From positions 1 through 34,927 of the forward strand of contig NZ_JACIYP010000057.1 of NCBI RefSeq assembly GCF_014359905.1: DNA of 34,927 nt. Direction: 5' to 3'. The DNA comes from Hoeflea sp. Its GTDB lineage: Bacteria > Pseudomonadota > Alphaproteobacteria > Rhizobiales > Rhizobiaceae. The translations under genes and the position numbers were made by a program. The notes beneath the pieces were generated by a model. The model had not been told where the DNA came from and did not search any database. It was given only the letters and a program-made list of their open reading frames with translations. Each line of letters opens with the position of its first letter. Positions within the stretch are counted from its first letter, which is position 1. Shown here one piece after another: positions 15,449 to 24,537 of this stretch.

Positions 15449-15829
15449 ATGGCGCGGCGTCCCGGCTCAGGAATGCGCTGGCTTCTGTTCGGCGTGTCGG
15501 GCCGGCTGTCGCGCAGGACCTATGCCTGGGCCCTGCTGTTCTGGACCCTGGTGCTGGCAATTCCGATTTCGGCTGCGGTCGGCGCCGCTCCCGACAGCAC
15601 GGCCATGGCCATGGCGGGATTCGGCTTCCTTCTGGCTTTTCTGCCGGCTGCGTGGTCGATCGCGGTGATGAGCATCAAGCGCCTGCGTGATGCCGGCCTC
15701 CCCGCCATTCTGGTGGGCGTTCTGATCATCCCCGCCGCGTCGACCTTCATGCTGCTGATCATGATGATCTGGCCATCGGTCAAGGGACCCAACCGGCACG
15801 GCCCGGCGCCGGACCAGCCGGGCTATTGA
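15449..15829 (+). CDS. DUF805 small membrane protein
   Basis: The 126-residue protein has the DUF805 pattern: an N-terminal FGVSGRLSRRTYAWALLFW, three to four transmembrane helices, the motif SIKRLRDAGLPAI and the tail PSVKGPNRHGPAP. The function of the family is unknown. It starts eight bases after the dapD stop, so it is probably cotranscribed. ATG 15473 (MRWLLFGVSGRL) is an alternative start closer to the usual family N-terminus. Confidence 0.85.
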   Translation: MARRPGSGMRWLLFGVSGRLSRRTYAWALLFWTLVLAIPISAAVGAAPDSTAMAMAGFGFLLAFLPAAWSIAVMSIKRLRDAGLPAILVGVLIIPAASTFMLLIMMIWPSVKGPNRHGPAPDQPGY

Positions 15830-15994
15830 ATGGTCGGCACATCGCCGCGCCTGTGCAACGATGACAAAGGCTGTACAGCCGACCCGGCCGCGCAACTGGC
15901 GTAGCTGACGCCGGGGCCCCACCCTGCAGACACAGGCGCAGATCTCATGCAGGTCGAATACCCTCTTTGCGCGCTTTGTTTTTCGTTGCAATCT

Positions 15995-16023
15995 TTGCTT
16001 GTATTTTTGGGTGCACGCTTTAG
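15995..16023 (+). promoter_or_regulatory. Candidate promoter of the small orphan gene
   Basis: TTGCTT (15995-16000), a 17-bp spacer and CTTTAG (16018-16023) fit a sigma70-type promoter. It sits in a locally AT-rich stretch just before a perfect dyad and the gene at 16091. The rest of the gap from 15830 shows nothing recognisable. Confidence 0.4.
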
Positions 16024-16031
16024 CCTCATCC

Positions 16032-16056
16032 TTTCATTCAGCAGACCTGAATGAAA
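16032..16056 (+). promoter_or_regulatory. Operator-like perfect dyad
   Basis: TTTCATTCAG (16032-16041) and CTGAATGAAA (16047-16056) are a perfect 10-bp inverted repeat with a 5-nt centre. It falls at about +2 to +26 of the predicted transcript. AT-rich arms and no following T-run argue for a repressor operator rather than a terminator. Confidence 0.5.
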
Positions 16057-16090
16057 TTTGGCGTTTAACCGGCAACAGGGAGAAAGCAGG

Positions 16091-16330
16091 ATGAACGATT
16101 TCTGGGTGGAATTCACCGACTCCACGACCTTCAATCAGATAACCGCGGGGCTTGCCGCGGTCCCGGCCATCGACGAGGAGTTGCAGGACGGAACCTGGTT
16201 CTTCAGCGCAAGATGGGGGACGTCGGCGCGCGACCTCAACAATCTGCGCGGAAGAATTGAGACCGGGTCGGGCCGGAACAGCGTCAGGGCCCTCGGCCTG
16301 CAAGGCGATGAGAAGGCCTTGAAAAAATAG
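16091..16330 (+). CDS. Small orphan protein (79 residues), function unknown
   Basis: ATG 16091 has GGGAGAAAG at good spacing; an upstream in-frame start at 16058 would lie on the dyad and is rejected. The product (MNDFWVEFTDSTTFNQITAG..., ending GDEKALKK) has no signal peptide or transmembrane segment. It alternates beta-like (FWVEF, TWFFSARWG) and helical stretches, suggesting a small alpha/beta domain. I do not recognise a family. It stands alone between DUF805 and dapE behind its own promoter and operator-like dyad, so it is probably separately regulated. Confidence 0.7.
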   Translation: MNDFWVEFTDSTTFNQITAGLAAVPAIDEELQDGTWFFSARWGTSARDLNNLRGRIETGSGRNSVRALGLQGDEKALKK

Positions 16331-16488
16331 GGGCTGCTTGGTCCGGGATGGCAAGGGTACCCGGGATCGGGGTCCGGGCGGTGGCGTCCGCTTCTGTCCG
16401 ATACGGGACGGGGTGAACCGGCTTGGCGTGCCGGATTTCAATTCGCTGCACAGTCGACAGCCCCGGGGCAATCGGCTAATCACGAAGC

Positions 16489-17697
16489 ATGAGCCTCACC
16501 GATCCCGTCCAGACGCTTGCCGCCCTTATCCGCTGTCCCTCCGTCACGCCCGAGGACGGCGGGGCGCTTGCGACACTTGGGCAGATGCTGAGCGAGCTCG
16601 GCTTTCGCAACGACCGGGTGACCTTTTCGGATGAGGCCACGCCGGACGTGGACAATCTTTACGCGCGGCTCGGATCCGACGGCCCTCACCTGATGTTTGC
16701 CGGCCACACGGACGTGGTGCCGGTGGGCAATGCCAAGGCCTGGACCCGGGACCCGTTTGCTGCAGACATCGTCGACGGCGTCATGTATGGCCGCGGCGCG
16801 GTCGACATGAAGGGCGGGATTGCCTGTTTCGTCTCGGCGTTGGCGCGCCTGATCGCGCGCCGCGGCGCGCCCGAGGGCTCGGTGTCGCTGCTGATCACCG
16901 GCGACGAGGAAGGCCCGTCCATCAACGGAACAGAAAAACTGCTGGCCTACGCCGCGAACAAGGGCGAGCGCTGGGATGCGGCCGTGGTGGGGGAACCCAC
17001 CAACCCGGACCGGATGGGCGACATGATCAAGATCGGCCGGCGCGGCTCGTTGTCGGGCACACTGACGGTCGAGGGCGTGCAGGGTCATGCGGCCTATCCG
17101 CATCTGGCCGACAATCCCCTGCGCGGCCTGGTGACGCTGATGGACGGCCTGCTGGATCCGCCGCTCGATGCGGGCAATGACCGGTTTCCGCCCACAAATC
17201 TGGAATTCACCAGCGTCGACACGGGCAACAGGGCGACCAATGTCATCCCGGCGCGCACCACGGCGAAGTTCAACATCCGCTTCAACGACATCTGGACGGC
17301 CGAAAGCCTTGCCGAAGAACTGCGGTCGCGGCTCGACCAGGCCGCGCGGCAGACCCGGTTGCGGCCGGGACGCGAGCCGGTGCGCTATCAGCTCGACCTC
17401 GACCCGCGGAGTTCGCCCTCGTTCCTGACCCGCGACGAGGCGCTGATCGAAACGCTGTCGGCGGCCGTGGTCGAGGCCACGGGGCGCACGCCGGCGCTGT
17501 CGACCACCGGCGGCACGTCGGACGCCCGTTTCATCAAGGATTACTGCCCCGTCGTCGAATTCGGCCTGGTGGGCCAGACCATGCACATGGTCGACGAGCG
17601 CGTTGCGCTGTCCGATCTCGAAAGCCTCACCGGGATCTACGAGCTGTTCCTGGAACGTTGGTTCGACACCCAGTCTTCCAAAGCCGAGGCACACTGA
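16489..17697 (+). CDS. dapE: Succinyl-diaminopimelate desuccinylase DapE
   Basis: The 402-residue M20-family metalloenzyme hydrolyses N-succinyl-LL-diaminopimelate. Metal ligands and catalytic residues are recognisable: the His of FAGHTDVVPVG, the Asp of GRGAVDMKGG, the catalytic Glu-Glu of TGDEEGPSINGT, the Glu of VVGEPTNPD, and His in TMHMVDERV near the C-terminus. The dimerisation domain contains RRGSLSGTLTVEGVQGHAAY, and TGGTSDARF follows. Length is near the family's usual 375-400. The start MSLTDPVQTLAALIRCPSVTPEDGG fits. It acts two steps after DapD, whose gene lies upstream. Confidence 0.96.
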   Translation: MSLTDPVQTLAALIRCPSVTPEDGGALATLGQMLSELGFRNDRVTFSDEATPDVDNLYARLGSDGPHLMFAGHTDVVPVGNAKAWTRDPFAADIVDGVMYGRGAVDMKGGIACFVSALARLIARRGAPEGSVSLLITGDEEGPSINGTEKLLAYAANKGERWDAAVVGEPTNPDRMGDMIKIGRRGSLSGTLTVEGVQGHAAYPHLADNPLRGLVTLMDGLLDPPLDAGNDRFPPTNLEFTSVDTGNRATNVIPARTTAKFNIRFNDIWTAESLAEELRSRLDQAARQTRLRPGREPVRYQLDLDPRSSPSFLTRDEALIETLSAAVVEATGRTPALSTTGGTSDARFIKDYCPVVEFGLVGQTMHMVDERVALSDLESLTGIYELFLERWFDTQSSKAEAH

Positions 17698-17699
17698 CC

Positions 17700-18305
17700 T
17701 TGGCGGGCATTCTGGTCCCGTCGAGGCAGGAAGCCGGGCGATCGCTGGCAGGGCTGTTCTATCTGATCCTGAAACGGCCGGAGGGGCTGCGGCTGATCGA
17801 TGCCTCGCCGGATGGTTTCTGGCGGTCGTTCGGGGTGTTTGCCTGGGCCTGGCCGGTGCAGTGCTTCCTCTGGACCGGCATGTGGCGCGCGCTGCCCGAA
17901 ACACGGCCCGAATCGGCGGGTGAAGTGGTCCGGTTCTTTTTCGCCTCAACCAGTTTTGACGTGGCAGCCTGGGTGGCGCCGGCGCTGCTGCTGCTGGCCG
18001 TCTCCCAGCTCTTCGGACTGGCGGGCAAGTTTTCGCAGCTGGTGGTGGTCAACAACTGGTTCGGCCTGCTGTCGGCCTATATAGGGTTTTTCCCTGCGGC
18101 GCTTCGCTACCTGGCGCCAATGTCCGAGACAGCCAACGCCTATCTTTCGGTGTTCATCTACATGATGGTCATCTGGCTCTATTACCGGGTGATCCGGACC
18201 TGCCTCGGCGGCGACATGATGATCCCCATCTTCATCACGCTGTCGATGGTGATGACAGGACTTACCATCTCCGAACTGGCCTTCACCGCGCTCAGCGGCG
18301 AATGA
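17700..18305 (+). CDS. Multi-pass membrane protein, function unknown
   Basis: The frame starts most plausibly at TTG 17700, two bases after the dapE stop with GAGG upstream, giving 201 residues; a GTG at 17658 inside dapE is possible. Five or so hydrophobic segments are seen (FGVFAWAWPVQCFLWTGMW, VAAWVAPALLLLAVSQLFGL, NNWFGLLSAYIGFFPAALRY, LSVFIYMMVIWLYYRVI, IPIFITLSMVMTGLTISEL). I do not recognise a family with confidence; a Yip1-like fold is possible. It is very likely cotranscribed with dapE. Confidence 0.8.
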   Translation: MAGILVPSRQEAGRSLAGLFYLILKRPEGLRLIDASPDGFWRSFGVFAWAWPVQCFLWTGMWRALPETRPESAGEVVRFFFASTSFDVAAWVAPALLLLAVSQLFGLAGKFSQLVVVNNWFGLLSAYIGFFPAALRYLAPMSETANAYLSVFIYMMVIWLYYRVIRTCLGGDMMIPIFITLSMVMTGLTISELAFTALSGE

Positions 18306-18323
18306 TCCCCTCCACAGAATGAC

Positions 18324-18349
18324 GCCGCGCGTCCTGGTGAACACGCGGC
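18324..18349. terminator. Stem-loop between convergent genes
   Basis: GCCGCGCGT (18324-18332) and ACACGCGGC (18341-18349) form a 9-bp stem with one mismatch between the membrane protein gene (+) and cheW (-). No T-tract follows on either strand, so at most it is a weak shared terminator. Confidence 0.35.
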
Positions 18350-18377
18350 GCAGAAAACCGGAACCCGGCGTTCGCGA

Positions 18378-18848
18378 TCAGGCCGCGATGTCCTCGGGGC
18401 TCGAGAACAGCGCATCCAGATCAAGGTAACAGATCATCTGCTTGTCGACCGGGATGATCGCCTTTGTCAGCGCGCGCTCGGCGGCCGGCATCACGTCGGG
18501 CGCCGGCTGCAGCTCGGCGGCGTTGACGGTGATCATGTCGGAGACGTTCTCGACCAGCAGTCCGACCAGTTTTCCGGCGATGTTGGTGACGATGATCGCC
18601 GAGCGTTCGGTCGGCTCGATCGGCCGCAGACCCAGGCGGATCGCCATGTCGATGACCGGGATCACCGAGCCGCGAAGGTTGATCACGCCCAGCACATGCG
18701 GCGGGGAATGCGGCAGCGTGGTCGAGGGCGCCCAGCCGCGGATTTCGCGAACCGACATGATGTTGACACAGAAAACCTGGCTGCCCAGATGAAACGAGAT
18801 GATTTCGAGAAAGCCTGCGTCCGCCGAGCTCTTTGTCGTGTCTTGCAT
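18378..18848 (-). CDS. cheW: Chemotaxis coupling protein CheW
   Basis: The 156-residue protein is a single CheW domain that couples chemoreceptors to CheA. Key segments are FLEIISFHLGSQVFCVNIMS, VREIRGW (the receptor/CheA interface), LGVINLRGSVIPVIDMAIRLG (the CheW signature) and IVTNIAGKLVGLLVENVSDM. Its ATG shares one base with the stop of the receptor gene (TGATG, 18846-18850), so the two are translated together. That suggests a dedicated receptor-CheW pair outside a full che operon; no cheA, cheY or cheR is in the window. Confidence 0.95.
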   Translation of the reverse strand: MQDTTKSSADAGFLEIISFHLGSQVFCVNIMSVREIRGWAPSTTLPHSPPHVLGVINLRGSVIPVIDMAIRLGLRPIEPTERSAIIVTNIAGKLVGLLVENVSDMITVNAAELQPAPDVMPAAERALTKAIIPVDKQMICYLDLDALFSSPEDIAA

Positions 18849-21325
18849 CAGAATTCCTCCCAGTCGTCATTTGACGCTGCGGTTGGGTTGTTGGACTTGC
18901 CGGCGCCGAAGGCCTTGGCGACGGAATTGATCATGCTGCGGGCGGGCGACGGGACTGGCCGCGACCGGGCTGTTGTGGCGCTGACCGGTTTGGCAGGCGG
19001 GCCGGAACGGGCCGGCTCGAACGCCGCACGGACCGGCCGGCTCGTCGCCGCCTGGACCGATACGGCCGCCACCCGGCCGCCCGACAGCGTAAACTGGCGG
19101 ACAAGACTGTCGAGCGAAGCCGCGCCGCCGGACAGCCGGTGGGTGACAGCGGTGGTTTCCTCCACCATCGCCGCGTTCTGCTGGGTGACCTGATCCATCT
19201 GGTTGACCGCCGAATTGATCTCCGAAAGACCGGTGGCCTGTTCGCGGGCCGCGGTTGCGATCGAATTGATCTGGTCGTTGATGTCGCTGACATGCCTTGC
19301 GATCAGGCCGAGCGCCTCGCCGGTCTCACGCACCAGCGCCACACCCGATTTGACCTCGTCGCCGGACTTGTTGATCAGGCCCTTGATGTCCTTTGCGGCG
19401 GTGGCGGAGCGTTGCGCCAGTTCGCGGACTTCCTGGGCAACCACCGCGAAGCCTCTCCCGGCTTCCCCGGCACGCGCCGCCTCGACACCGGCATTGAGCG
19501 CCAGAAGGTTGGTCTGGAAGGCGATTTCATCGATCACATTGATGATCTTCGAGATCTCGCCGGAGGCGTCCTCGATGCGGCCCATGGCGCTGATCGCCTC
19601 GGAGACCACCTTGCTTGACGTATCCGTCGACTGCTTGGCCTCGGCCACCTTGGCTGTGGCCTCGTCAGCCCGCTGCGACGAACTCTTGACCGTGGCGGTG
19701 ATCTCGTCGAGCGCTGCCGAGGTCTGTTCGAGCGAGGCCGCCTGCTGCTCCGTGCGGCGCGACAGATCATCCGCTGCAGATCTCAGTTCGCCGGTGTCGC
19801 CGGTGATGCCGAGAATGTTCTCGCTCACATCGCTGAGCGTGGCATTGAGCTTTTCGACCGAGGCGTTGAAGTCGAGCCGCAGCCGGTCGAGGCTCTCCAT
19901 GAAAGGCGTGGTGAGCCGAACCGACAGATCGCCTTCCGAGAGCTTGTGCAGGCCATCGGCCAGTGCATCGACCGCCTGTTGCATGCGCGCGGCTTCCGCA
20001 GCCTTCGCGGTTTCGCGCTCCTGGCGTTCGCGCTCGGTCATCGAGTGGGTCTTTTCGGCCTCGCGCTCGAGTTCGCCCTTCTCGATGGCCGCGTCCCGGA
20101 AGACCGAGACCGACCTGACCATTTCGCCGATCTCGTCCTTGCGGTCTTCGCCCGCGAGTTCGATCGTGGTGTCGCCCTGGGCAAGGCGGCGCATGTTGGC
20201 GACCAGCGCTTCGATGGGCTTGGTCATCGACCGCGAGAACCAGATGCTGACCGCCATGGCGCCCAGGAGAAGCAGCAGCGAAAGGCCAAGGATGGCATTG
20301 CGCATCATCACCATGCTGGCGCCGGCTTCGCTCTTGTCGATCAATGCCGCGACCGTCCAACGGGCGCCATCGAAATCGACGCCGGTCATGGCGATGGTCG
20401 ACGCCATGTTGCGGTAGCCCTCAAGGCTGCCGGTGACCACGGCGCTGTCGTCGGCGCGTTGCTGCAGATCGCTGTCGATGCGGACGGCGAGCATGTCGTT
20501 GTCAGGCGTGTGGATCGAATCGCTGATCAGGTAGCCATTCTCGTTGAGCAGAACCGTTTCACCGGTTTGGCCGAGGCCGGCCACGTTGGACATGATCTCG
20601 GCAATCTTGCCGCCGGGAAGGCGGATGATGATGACGCCGACAACTCCCGCGTCCGACGCAATGGCATGGCCCATGAAGGCCACCGGCCGCCCATTGGCTG
20701 CCGGATAGGCCGCGTAATCGGCAAACACCGTCTTGCCGGTCTCGTTGGGCCCGACAATGCCTTCGAACACCTTGCCGATGCCCGTGCCCTTGAAGGCATC
20801 GGATCTGAGATTGCTGGCGTAATCATCGAATTTGTTGACCGAGTAGATGACGTTGCCATTCATGTCGACCAGGAGGAAATCCTCCCAGCCGCGGCTCTCG
20901 GTCATCTCGCGCAGCTGAGCGTGATAGCGTTCATGCGTCTGGTCATAGGAACTGATCTTTGCCGCATCGGGCTTTTGCGCCGTATCGTAGGTCTGGCGCT
21001 GGCCTTCCGGAAACGGATTTTCGGTGATGTAACGCCGCTTCAGCTCAGGCATGACGTCGGCGCCGAGAAAGCCCCAGTCATACTTGAAGCCTTCGAGAGC
21101 AATGCGCATCAGATTGTTTTGCGAGGTCGCCGTCAGATCCTGCTGCAAATTGGCGAGAAAGGTCTCGAGCTGATTGCGGCGGCCGTCAACGACGGCTTCA
21201 AGCTTCTCGACGTTCTTCTGATTGACCGCACTGGATCCGATCTGAAGGCTGACGATGCTGGAAACGCCGATTGAGACAATCGTCAGCAACGCGGCGGCCA
21301 AAGGCAATTTGCGCGAAATGAGCAT
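18848..21325 (-). CDS. Methyl-accepting chemotaxis protein with large periplasmic sensor
   Basis: The protein has 825 residues from ATG 21325 ([14 protein letters not shown]); upstream ATGs add only unconserved residues. It has an N-terminal transmembrane helix and a ~300-residue periplasmic sensor, probably double Cache ([55 protein letters not shown]). A second helix ([20 protein letters not shown]) is followed by HAMP, a further HAMP-like stretch and a methyl-accepting signalling domain. The signalling tip is fully conserved ([20 protein letters not shown]). The tail ends DDWEEF, a CheR/CheB-tethering pentapeptide of the xWxxF type, so the receptor is probably adaptation-competent. The ligand is unknown. 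Confidence 0.95.
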   Translation of the reverse strand: MLISRKLPLAAALLTIVSIGVSSIVSLQIGSSAVNQKNVEKLEAVVDGRRNQLETFLANLQQDLTATSQNNLMRIALEGFKYDWGFLGADVMPELKRRYITENPFPEGQRQTYDTAQKPDAAKISSYDQTHERYHAQLREMTESRGWEDFLLVDMNGNVIYSVNKFDDYASNLRSDAFKGTGIGKVFEGIVGPNETGKTVFADYAAYPAANGRPVAFMGHAIASDAGVVGVIIIRLPGGKIAEIMSNVAGLGQTGETVLLNENGYLISDSIHTPDNDMLAVRIDSDLQQRADDSAVVTGSLEGYRNMASTIAMTGVDFDGARWTVAALIDKSEAGASMVMMRNAILGLSLLLLLGAMAVSIWFSRSMTKPIEALVANMRRLAQGDTTIELAGEDRKDEIGEMVRSVSVFRDAAIEKGELEREAEKTHSMTERERQERETAKAAEAARMQQAVDALADGLHKLSEGDLSVRLTTPFMESLDRLRLDFNASVEKLNATLSDVSENILGITGDTGELRSAADDLSRRTEQQAASLEQTSAALDEITATVKSSSQRADEATAKVAEAKQSTDTSSKVVSEAISAMGRIEDASGEISKIINVIDEIAFQTNLLALNAGVEAARAGEAGRGFAVVAQEVRELAQRSATAAKDIKGLINKSGDEVKSGVALVRETGEALGLIARHVSDINDQINSIATAAREQATGLSEINSAVNQMDQVTQQNAAMVEETTAVTHRLSGGAASLDSLVRQFTLSGGRVAAVSVQAATSRPVRAAFEPARSGPPAKPVSATTARSRPVPSPARSMINSVAKAFGAGKSNNPTAASNDDWEEF

Positions 21326-21447
21326 CAGGTATCCCGAAATCAGTTGAGCGTCGATCGCATGTCCCGCGTGAGGCCAAGACATCCAGCACGGCATCATGCG
21401 GTCCACGCTGACGTGGTTACTGGCTTCATAAGGTGTCGGTTGTTTAG

Positions 21448-21463
21448 GTTACCTTTTCATTAA
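21448..21463 (-). promoter_or_regulatory. CtrA-box-like site upstream of the receptor gene
   Basis: On the minus strand TTAA-N7-GTAAC (21463-21448) differs by one base from the alphaproteobacterial CtrA site TTAA-N7-TTAAC. It lies about 125 bp upstream of the receptor start in an AT-rich part of the 21326-21605 gap. CtrA often controls motility and chemotaxis genes. The match is short and may be chance. Confidence 0.3.
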
Positions 21464-21605
21464 AAATGGATGGTGAATTCTCGTCACGGCCTGCTTTGCG
21501 CGAATTTACACTGATGAAACCTTGAAAAGGAGCCAAAACAGGCAGACCCTGCGCTGCAGCGGCTGCCGGGTGGGGATTTCCCAGAGCCCGGAAAAACCTG
21601 GCTGA

Positions 21606-22364
21606 TCAGGCGTCCGGATAGTCGACGGACCTGAAATAGAGCCCTTCGGGGGCTGCCACCGGCCCGCAGGCCTTGCGTGAGCGGGCAGCAAGGGCCGCCT
21701 CGACATCGTCAGCCGACCATTTGCCCTCGCCCACCAGCCGCAGGGTTCCGGCGAATGAGCGGATCTGGTTGTGCAGGAAACTGCGCGCGGTGGCATGGAT
21801 CTCGATCAGGCCCTCCATGCCGCCTTCCACCACATCGAGCCTGTCGAGGCTGCGCACCGGCGAATTGGCCTGGCACTGCGCCGAGCGGAAGGTGGTGAAA
21901 TCATGCCGTCCGACAAGGCGTTGCGCCGCCGTGTGCATCGCCGCGGCATTCAGCGGCTTTGGCGACCAGAGCGCTCGGCTCCTCTCCAGCACCAGCGGCA
22001 CAGGGCGGCAGATGATCCGGTAGATGTAATGGCGGCGGAGCGCAGAAAACCGGGCGTCGAAATCATCCGCGACCCGGCTTGCCGAAAGAATGACAATGCG
22101 CTGCCGGGTCATCGCCAGATGGGCGTTGATGGCGCCGCGGACTTTGTCGCATGACCAGTCCTTGACGAGATCGACATGGGCCACCTGGCCCAGCGCATGG
22201 ACGCCTGCATCGGTGCGTCCGGCGCCGTAAACACGCACGGTCTCGCCGCAAAAGCCCAGGATCGCAGTTTCGATCGCGTGCTGGACCGAGGGGTGGTTGT
22301 CCTGGCGCTGCCATCCGGCATAGCCCGCGCCGTCATACTCGATGTCGAGCCGGTAGCGCGGCAT
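21606..22364 (-). CDS. truA: tRNA pseudouridine(38-40) synthase TruA
   Basis: The 252-residue enzyme converts U38-U40 in the tRNA anticodon arm to pseudouridine. [12 protein letters not shown] near the N-terminus and [18 protein letters not shown] are the family signatures, with the catalytic Asp52 in [38 protein letters not shown] and the C-terminal [11 protein letters not shown] are also conserved. The ATG at 22364 overlaps the fmt stop as TGATG, so translation is coupled. It is the last gene of the def-fmt-truA unit. Confidence 0.96.
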   Translation of the reverse strand: MPRYRLDIEYDGAGYAGWQRQDNHPSVQHAIETAILGFCGETVRVYGAGRTDAGVHALGQVAHVDLVKDWSCDKVRGAINAHLAMTRQRIVILSASRVADDFDARFSALRRHYIYRIICRPVPLVLERSRALWSPKPLNAAAMHTAAQRLVGRHDFTTFRSAQCQANSPVRSLDRLDVVEGGMEGLIEIHATARSFLHNQIRSFAGTLRLVGEGKWSADDVEAALAARSRKACGPVAAPEGLYFRSVDYPDA

Positions 22365-23305
22365 CAGCCGATCACCGTGCCGGGCGGCACTTGCGTGCCG
22401 CGAACAAAGTCTTCGACTTTCAGCGGCTTGCCGCCAGCTTTCTGCAGGATCAGAAGCCGCACCGCACGCTGCCCGCAGGCAATCAGCAGCCGGTCGTCGA
22501 GCACTGTGCCGGGAGTGGCAGCGGACGGCGGGTCCTCCACTTCGGTCGCCAGCAGCTTGACCCGCTCCGCACGGCCATTGTGCAGGAGCTCGAACCAGGC
22601 GCCCGGCGACGGCGCGAGACCCCGGACATGATTGCGGACTTCTTCCGCGGGGCGGCTGAAATCGACCCGGGTCTCGGTCTTGGCGATCTTTGCCGCATAG
22701 GTGATGCCGGCTTCGGCTTGCGGGGTCACGGGAAGCGCGCCGCGCTCGAGCCGGGCCATGGCCTCGACCATCAGCCGCGCTGTCAGGGCGGAAAGCTGGT
22801 CATGCAGCTCACCCGCCGTCACCGTGTCCGACAGGGGCAGCTTTTTGGTGAGCGCCACCGGGCCGGTGTCGAGCCCCTCGTCCATCTTCATGATCATCAC
22901 GCCGGTCTCGCTGTCGCCCGCCATGATCGCGCGTTGGATCGGGGCCGCCCCGCGCCAGCGCGGCAGCAGCGAGGCGTGGCCGTTCCAGGCGCCCAGGCGA
23001 GGCGCATCGAGAATGGGCTTGGGCAAGAGCAGGCCATAGGCCACGACCACCGCCGCGTCGGCATCGAGCGCGCGGAACGCCGCCTGCTCTTCCTCGCTCT
23101 TGAGAGTTTTCGGCGTGAACACCGGAATGCCCAGGCTTTCCGCCATGCGGTGAACCGGCGACGGCAGCACCTCGAGCCCGCGTCGGCCTGCAGGACGCGG
23201 CGGTTGCGAATAGACGGCGACGATCGTGTGGCCGGCCGCATGCAGCGCCTCCAGCGTCGGCGCGGCGTAGTCGGGCGTGCCCATGAAGATGATGCGCAAT
23301 GACAT
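22364..23305 (-). CDS. fmt: Methionyl-tRNA formyltransferase
   Basis: The 313-residue enzyme formylates Met-tRNAfMet. The N-terminal Rossmann domain begins [18 protein letters not shown]. The active site is in [20 protein letters not shown] (Asn108 and His110; the usual form is NIHASLLP, here NGH) and the catalytic Asp is in [10 protein letters not shown]. The C-terminal domain reads [21 protein letters not shown] start at 23335 would add ten unconserved residues; ATG 23305 fits the family. It overlaps truA by one base. def, its usual partner, is about 590 bp upstream, separated by a broken antitoxin gene. Confidence 0.96.
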   Translation of the reverse strand: MSLRIIFMGTPDYAAPTLEALHAAGHTIVAVYSQPPRPAGRRGLEVLPSPVHRMAESLGIPVFTPKTLKSEEEQAAFRALDADAAVVVAYGLLLPKPILDAPRLGAWNGHASLLPRWRGAAPIQRAIMAGDSETGVMIMKMDEGLDTGPVALTKKLPLSDTVTAGELHDQLSALTARLMVEAMARLERGALPVTPQAEAGITYAAKIAKTETRVDFSRPAEEVRNHVRGLAPSPGAWFELLHNGRAERVKLLATEVEDPPSAATPGTVLDDRLLIACGQRAVRLLILQKAGGKPLKVEDFVRGTQVPPGTVIG

Positions 23306-23434
23306 TGTGGCAGTCCAGTTCCGGGCGTTGATCAACGCCCGTGTTCAAAAGGGTTTTCCAGCTTGAGGTCAAGCCCGGTGAAATCGCGGGGCCTTAGCTG
23401 GCAGCTTCGGGTGCGATGCCGGTGTGTGGACAAA

Positions 23435-23787
23435 TCATTCGAAATCCGTCGTTTGCCTCACAGCGGAGTGCCGAAACGCCCTTGTCGTTGCAAGGAGTTC
23501 ATCATGGTCGGTGTCGTTGAATTGCGCATCGCCCAAGGCGTGCCGGAGCTCATCCCAGGCCGAACCGCCTTCACGGATGACGGCCGAAGGGTGGACGAGG
23601 GTGACGGCGGGCAGTTTGTGAATGACGCCAAGTGGTGGCATGGCTCGGGCACTTCGTGGCGCGCGGACAGGCCTTCGCGTATCAGATGCGTGGCCTCTTC
23701 GGACAGGCTCCGCCCGGACCTGGCCGCGGCCTCACGGATCTCGGTGCGCATGGGTTCGGGTAGATCTCGGATGAGCAGGTCAGGCAT
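23435..23787 (-). pseudogene. Frameshifted orphan ribbon-helix-helix antitoxin (FitA/VapB-like)
   Basis: From ATG 23787 (GGAGGGG upstream) the frame reads MPDLLIRDLPEPMRTEIREA, then AARSGRSLSEEATHLIREGL, a ribbon-helix-helix fold typical of FitA/plasmid-stability antitoxins. It then degenerates (SARHEVPEPCHHLASFTNCPPSPSS) and runs to a stop at 23458. A different frame ending at 23435 continues plausibly as GGSAWDELRHALGDAQFNDT, DHDELLATTRAF and a DFE end, like the toxin-binding tail of such antitoxins. One frameshift between about 23600 and 23690 explains both. No PIN-domain toxin follows, so this is a toxinless relic. A truncated DNA-binding protein may still be made. Confidence 0.68.
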
Positions 23788-23895
23788 GACGACCCCTCCA
23801 GCAAATTGATACGCAGCGGCAATACCACGAAACAAAGGCTTTGGCATGCAAGCCTATTCAAATCAGTCCGCAGCCCACTCCCGCCTCAACTGACC

Positions 23896-24414
23896 TCAGG
23901 CCGTGACCCGCTGCCTGGCGAGCTTGGTGAACTTTCGCACCACCATGTCGCGCTTGAGCTTGGAGATGTGGTCGATGAACAGGATTCCGTTGAGATGGTC
24001 GATCTCGTGCTGCAGGCAGGTGGCGAGCAGGCCGTCCGCCTCGGTCAGGCGTTCCTTGCCGTCGCGGTCGAGATGCTTCACCGTGATCGCCTCGGGCCGC
24101 TCGACCTCGGCATAATAGTCGGGGATCGACAGGCAGCCCTCTTCATAGACATTGGTGTCGTCGCCGGTGGCGACAAGCTCGGGATTGATGAAGACCTGCG
24201 GATTGCGCGGCTCGTCCTTGCCGGCGACGTCGATCACCAGCAGGCGGCGCGGCACGCCGACCTGGATCGCCGCCAGGCCAATGCCGGGCGCATCATACAT
24301 GGTCTCGATCATGTCCTCGATGAAGCGCGACAGCTCCGTGTCGACGCGCTCCACCGGCTGGCTTTGCTGGCGGAGGATCGGATCGGGCAGATAGATGATC
24401 GGCTTTATGCTCAT
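23896..24414 (-). CDS. def: Peptide deformylase
   Basis: The 172-residue metalloenzyme removes the formyl group from nascent proteins. All three motifs are intact: GIGLAA (44-49), EGCLSIP (92-98, metal-binding Cys) and QHEIDHLNG (135-143, two metal His and catalytic Glu). The N-terminus [20 protein letters not shown] is typical. The reading frame stays open far upstream, opposite rmuC, but only the part from ATG 24414 is deformylase. It is divergent from rmuC, with about 120 bp for promoters. Confidence 0.97.
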   Translation of the reverse strand: MSIKPIIYLPDPILRQQSQPVERVDTELSRFIEDMIETMYDAPGIGLAAIQVGVPRRLLVIDVAGKDEPRNPQVFINPELVATGDDTNVYEEGCLSIPDYYAEVERPEAITVKHLDRDGKERLTEADGLLATCLQHEIDHLNGILFIDHISKLKRDMVVRKFTKLARQRVTA

Positions 24415-24537
24415 GGCGTTGAAATAGTCACTGACAGGGCCGCCGTCAATCGTATGGCTGCGTGTGCGGGATGCAATCGCCGCCCGATGTTCCCGCTTTG
24501 ATCTGACATCGGGCGAAGAATCAGCTAGGCCTTGCTC

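Noticed and set aside
15830..15904. 24-codon ORF starting directly after the DUF805 stop (MVGTSPRLCNDDKGCTADPA...)
   Set aside because: No ribosome site of its own, no recognisable pattern and too short to support by eye. It could be the tail of an older gene.
16331..16488. GC-rich run of GGTCCGGG-like repeats before dapE as a regulatory array
   Set aside because: Copies are few and degenerate, without constant spacing; probably compositional.
23306..23434. Possible toxin gene after the antitoxin relic
   Set aside because: The 129 bp before fmt hold no frame with PIN-domain or RelE-like residues.
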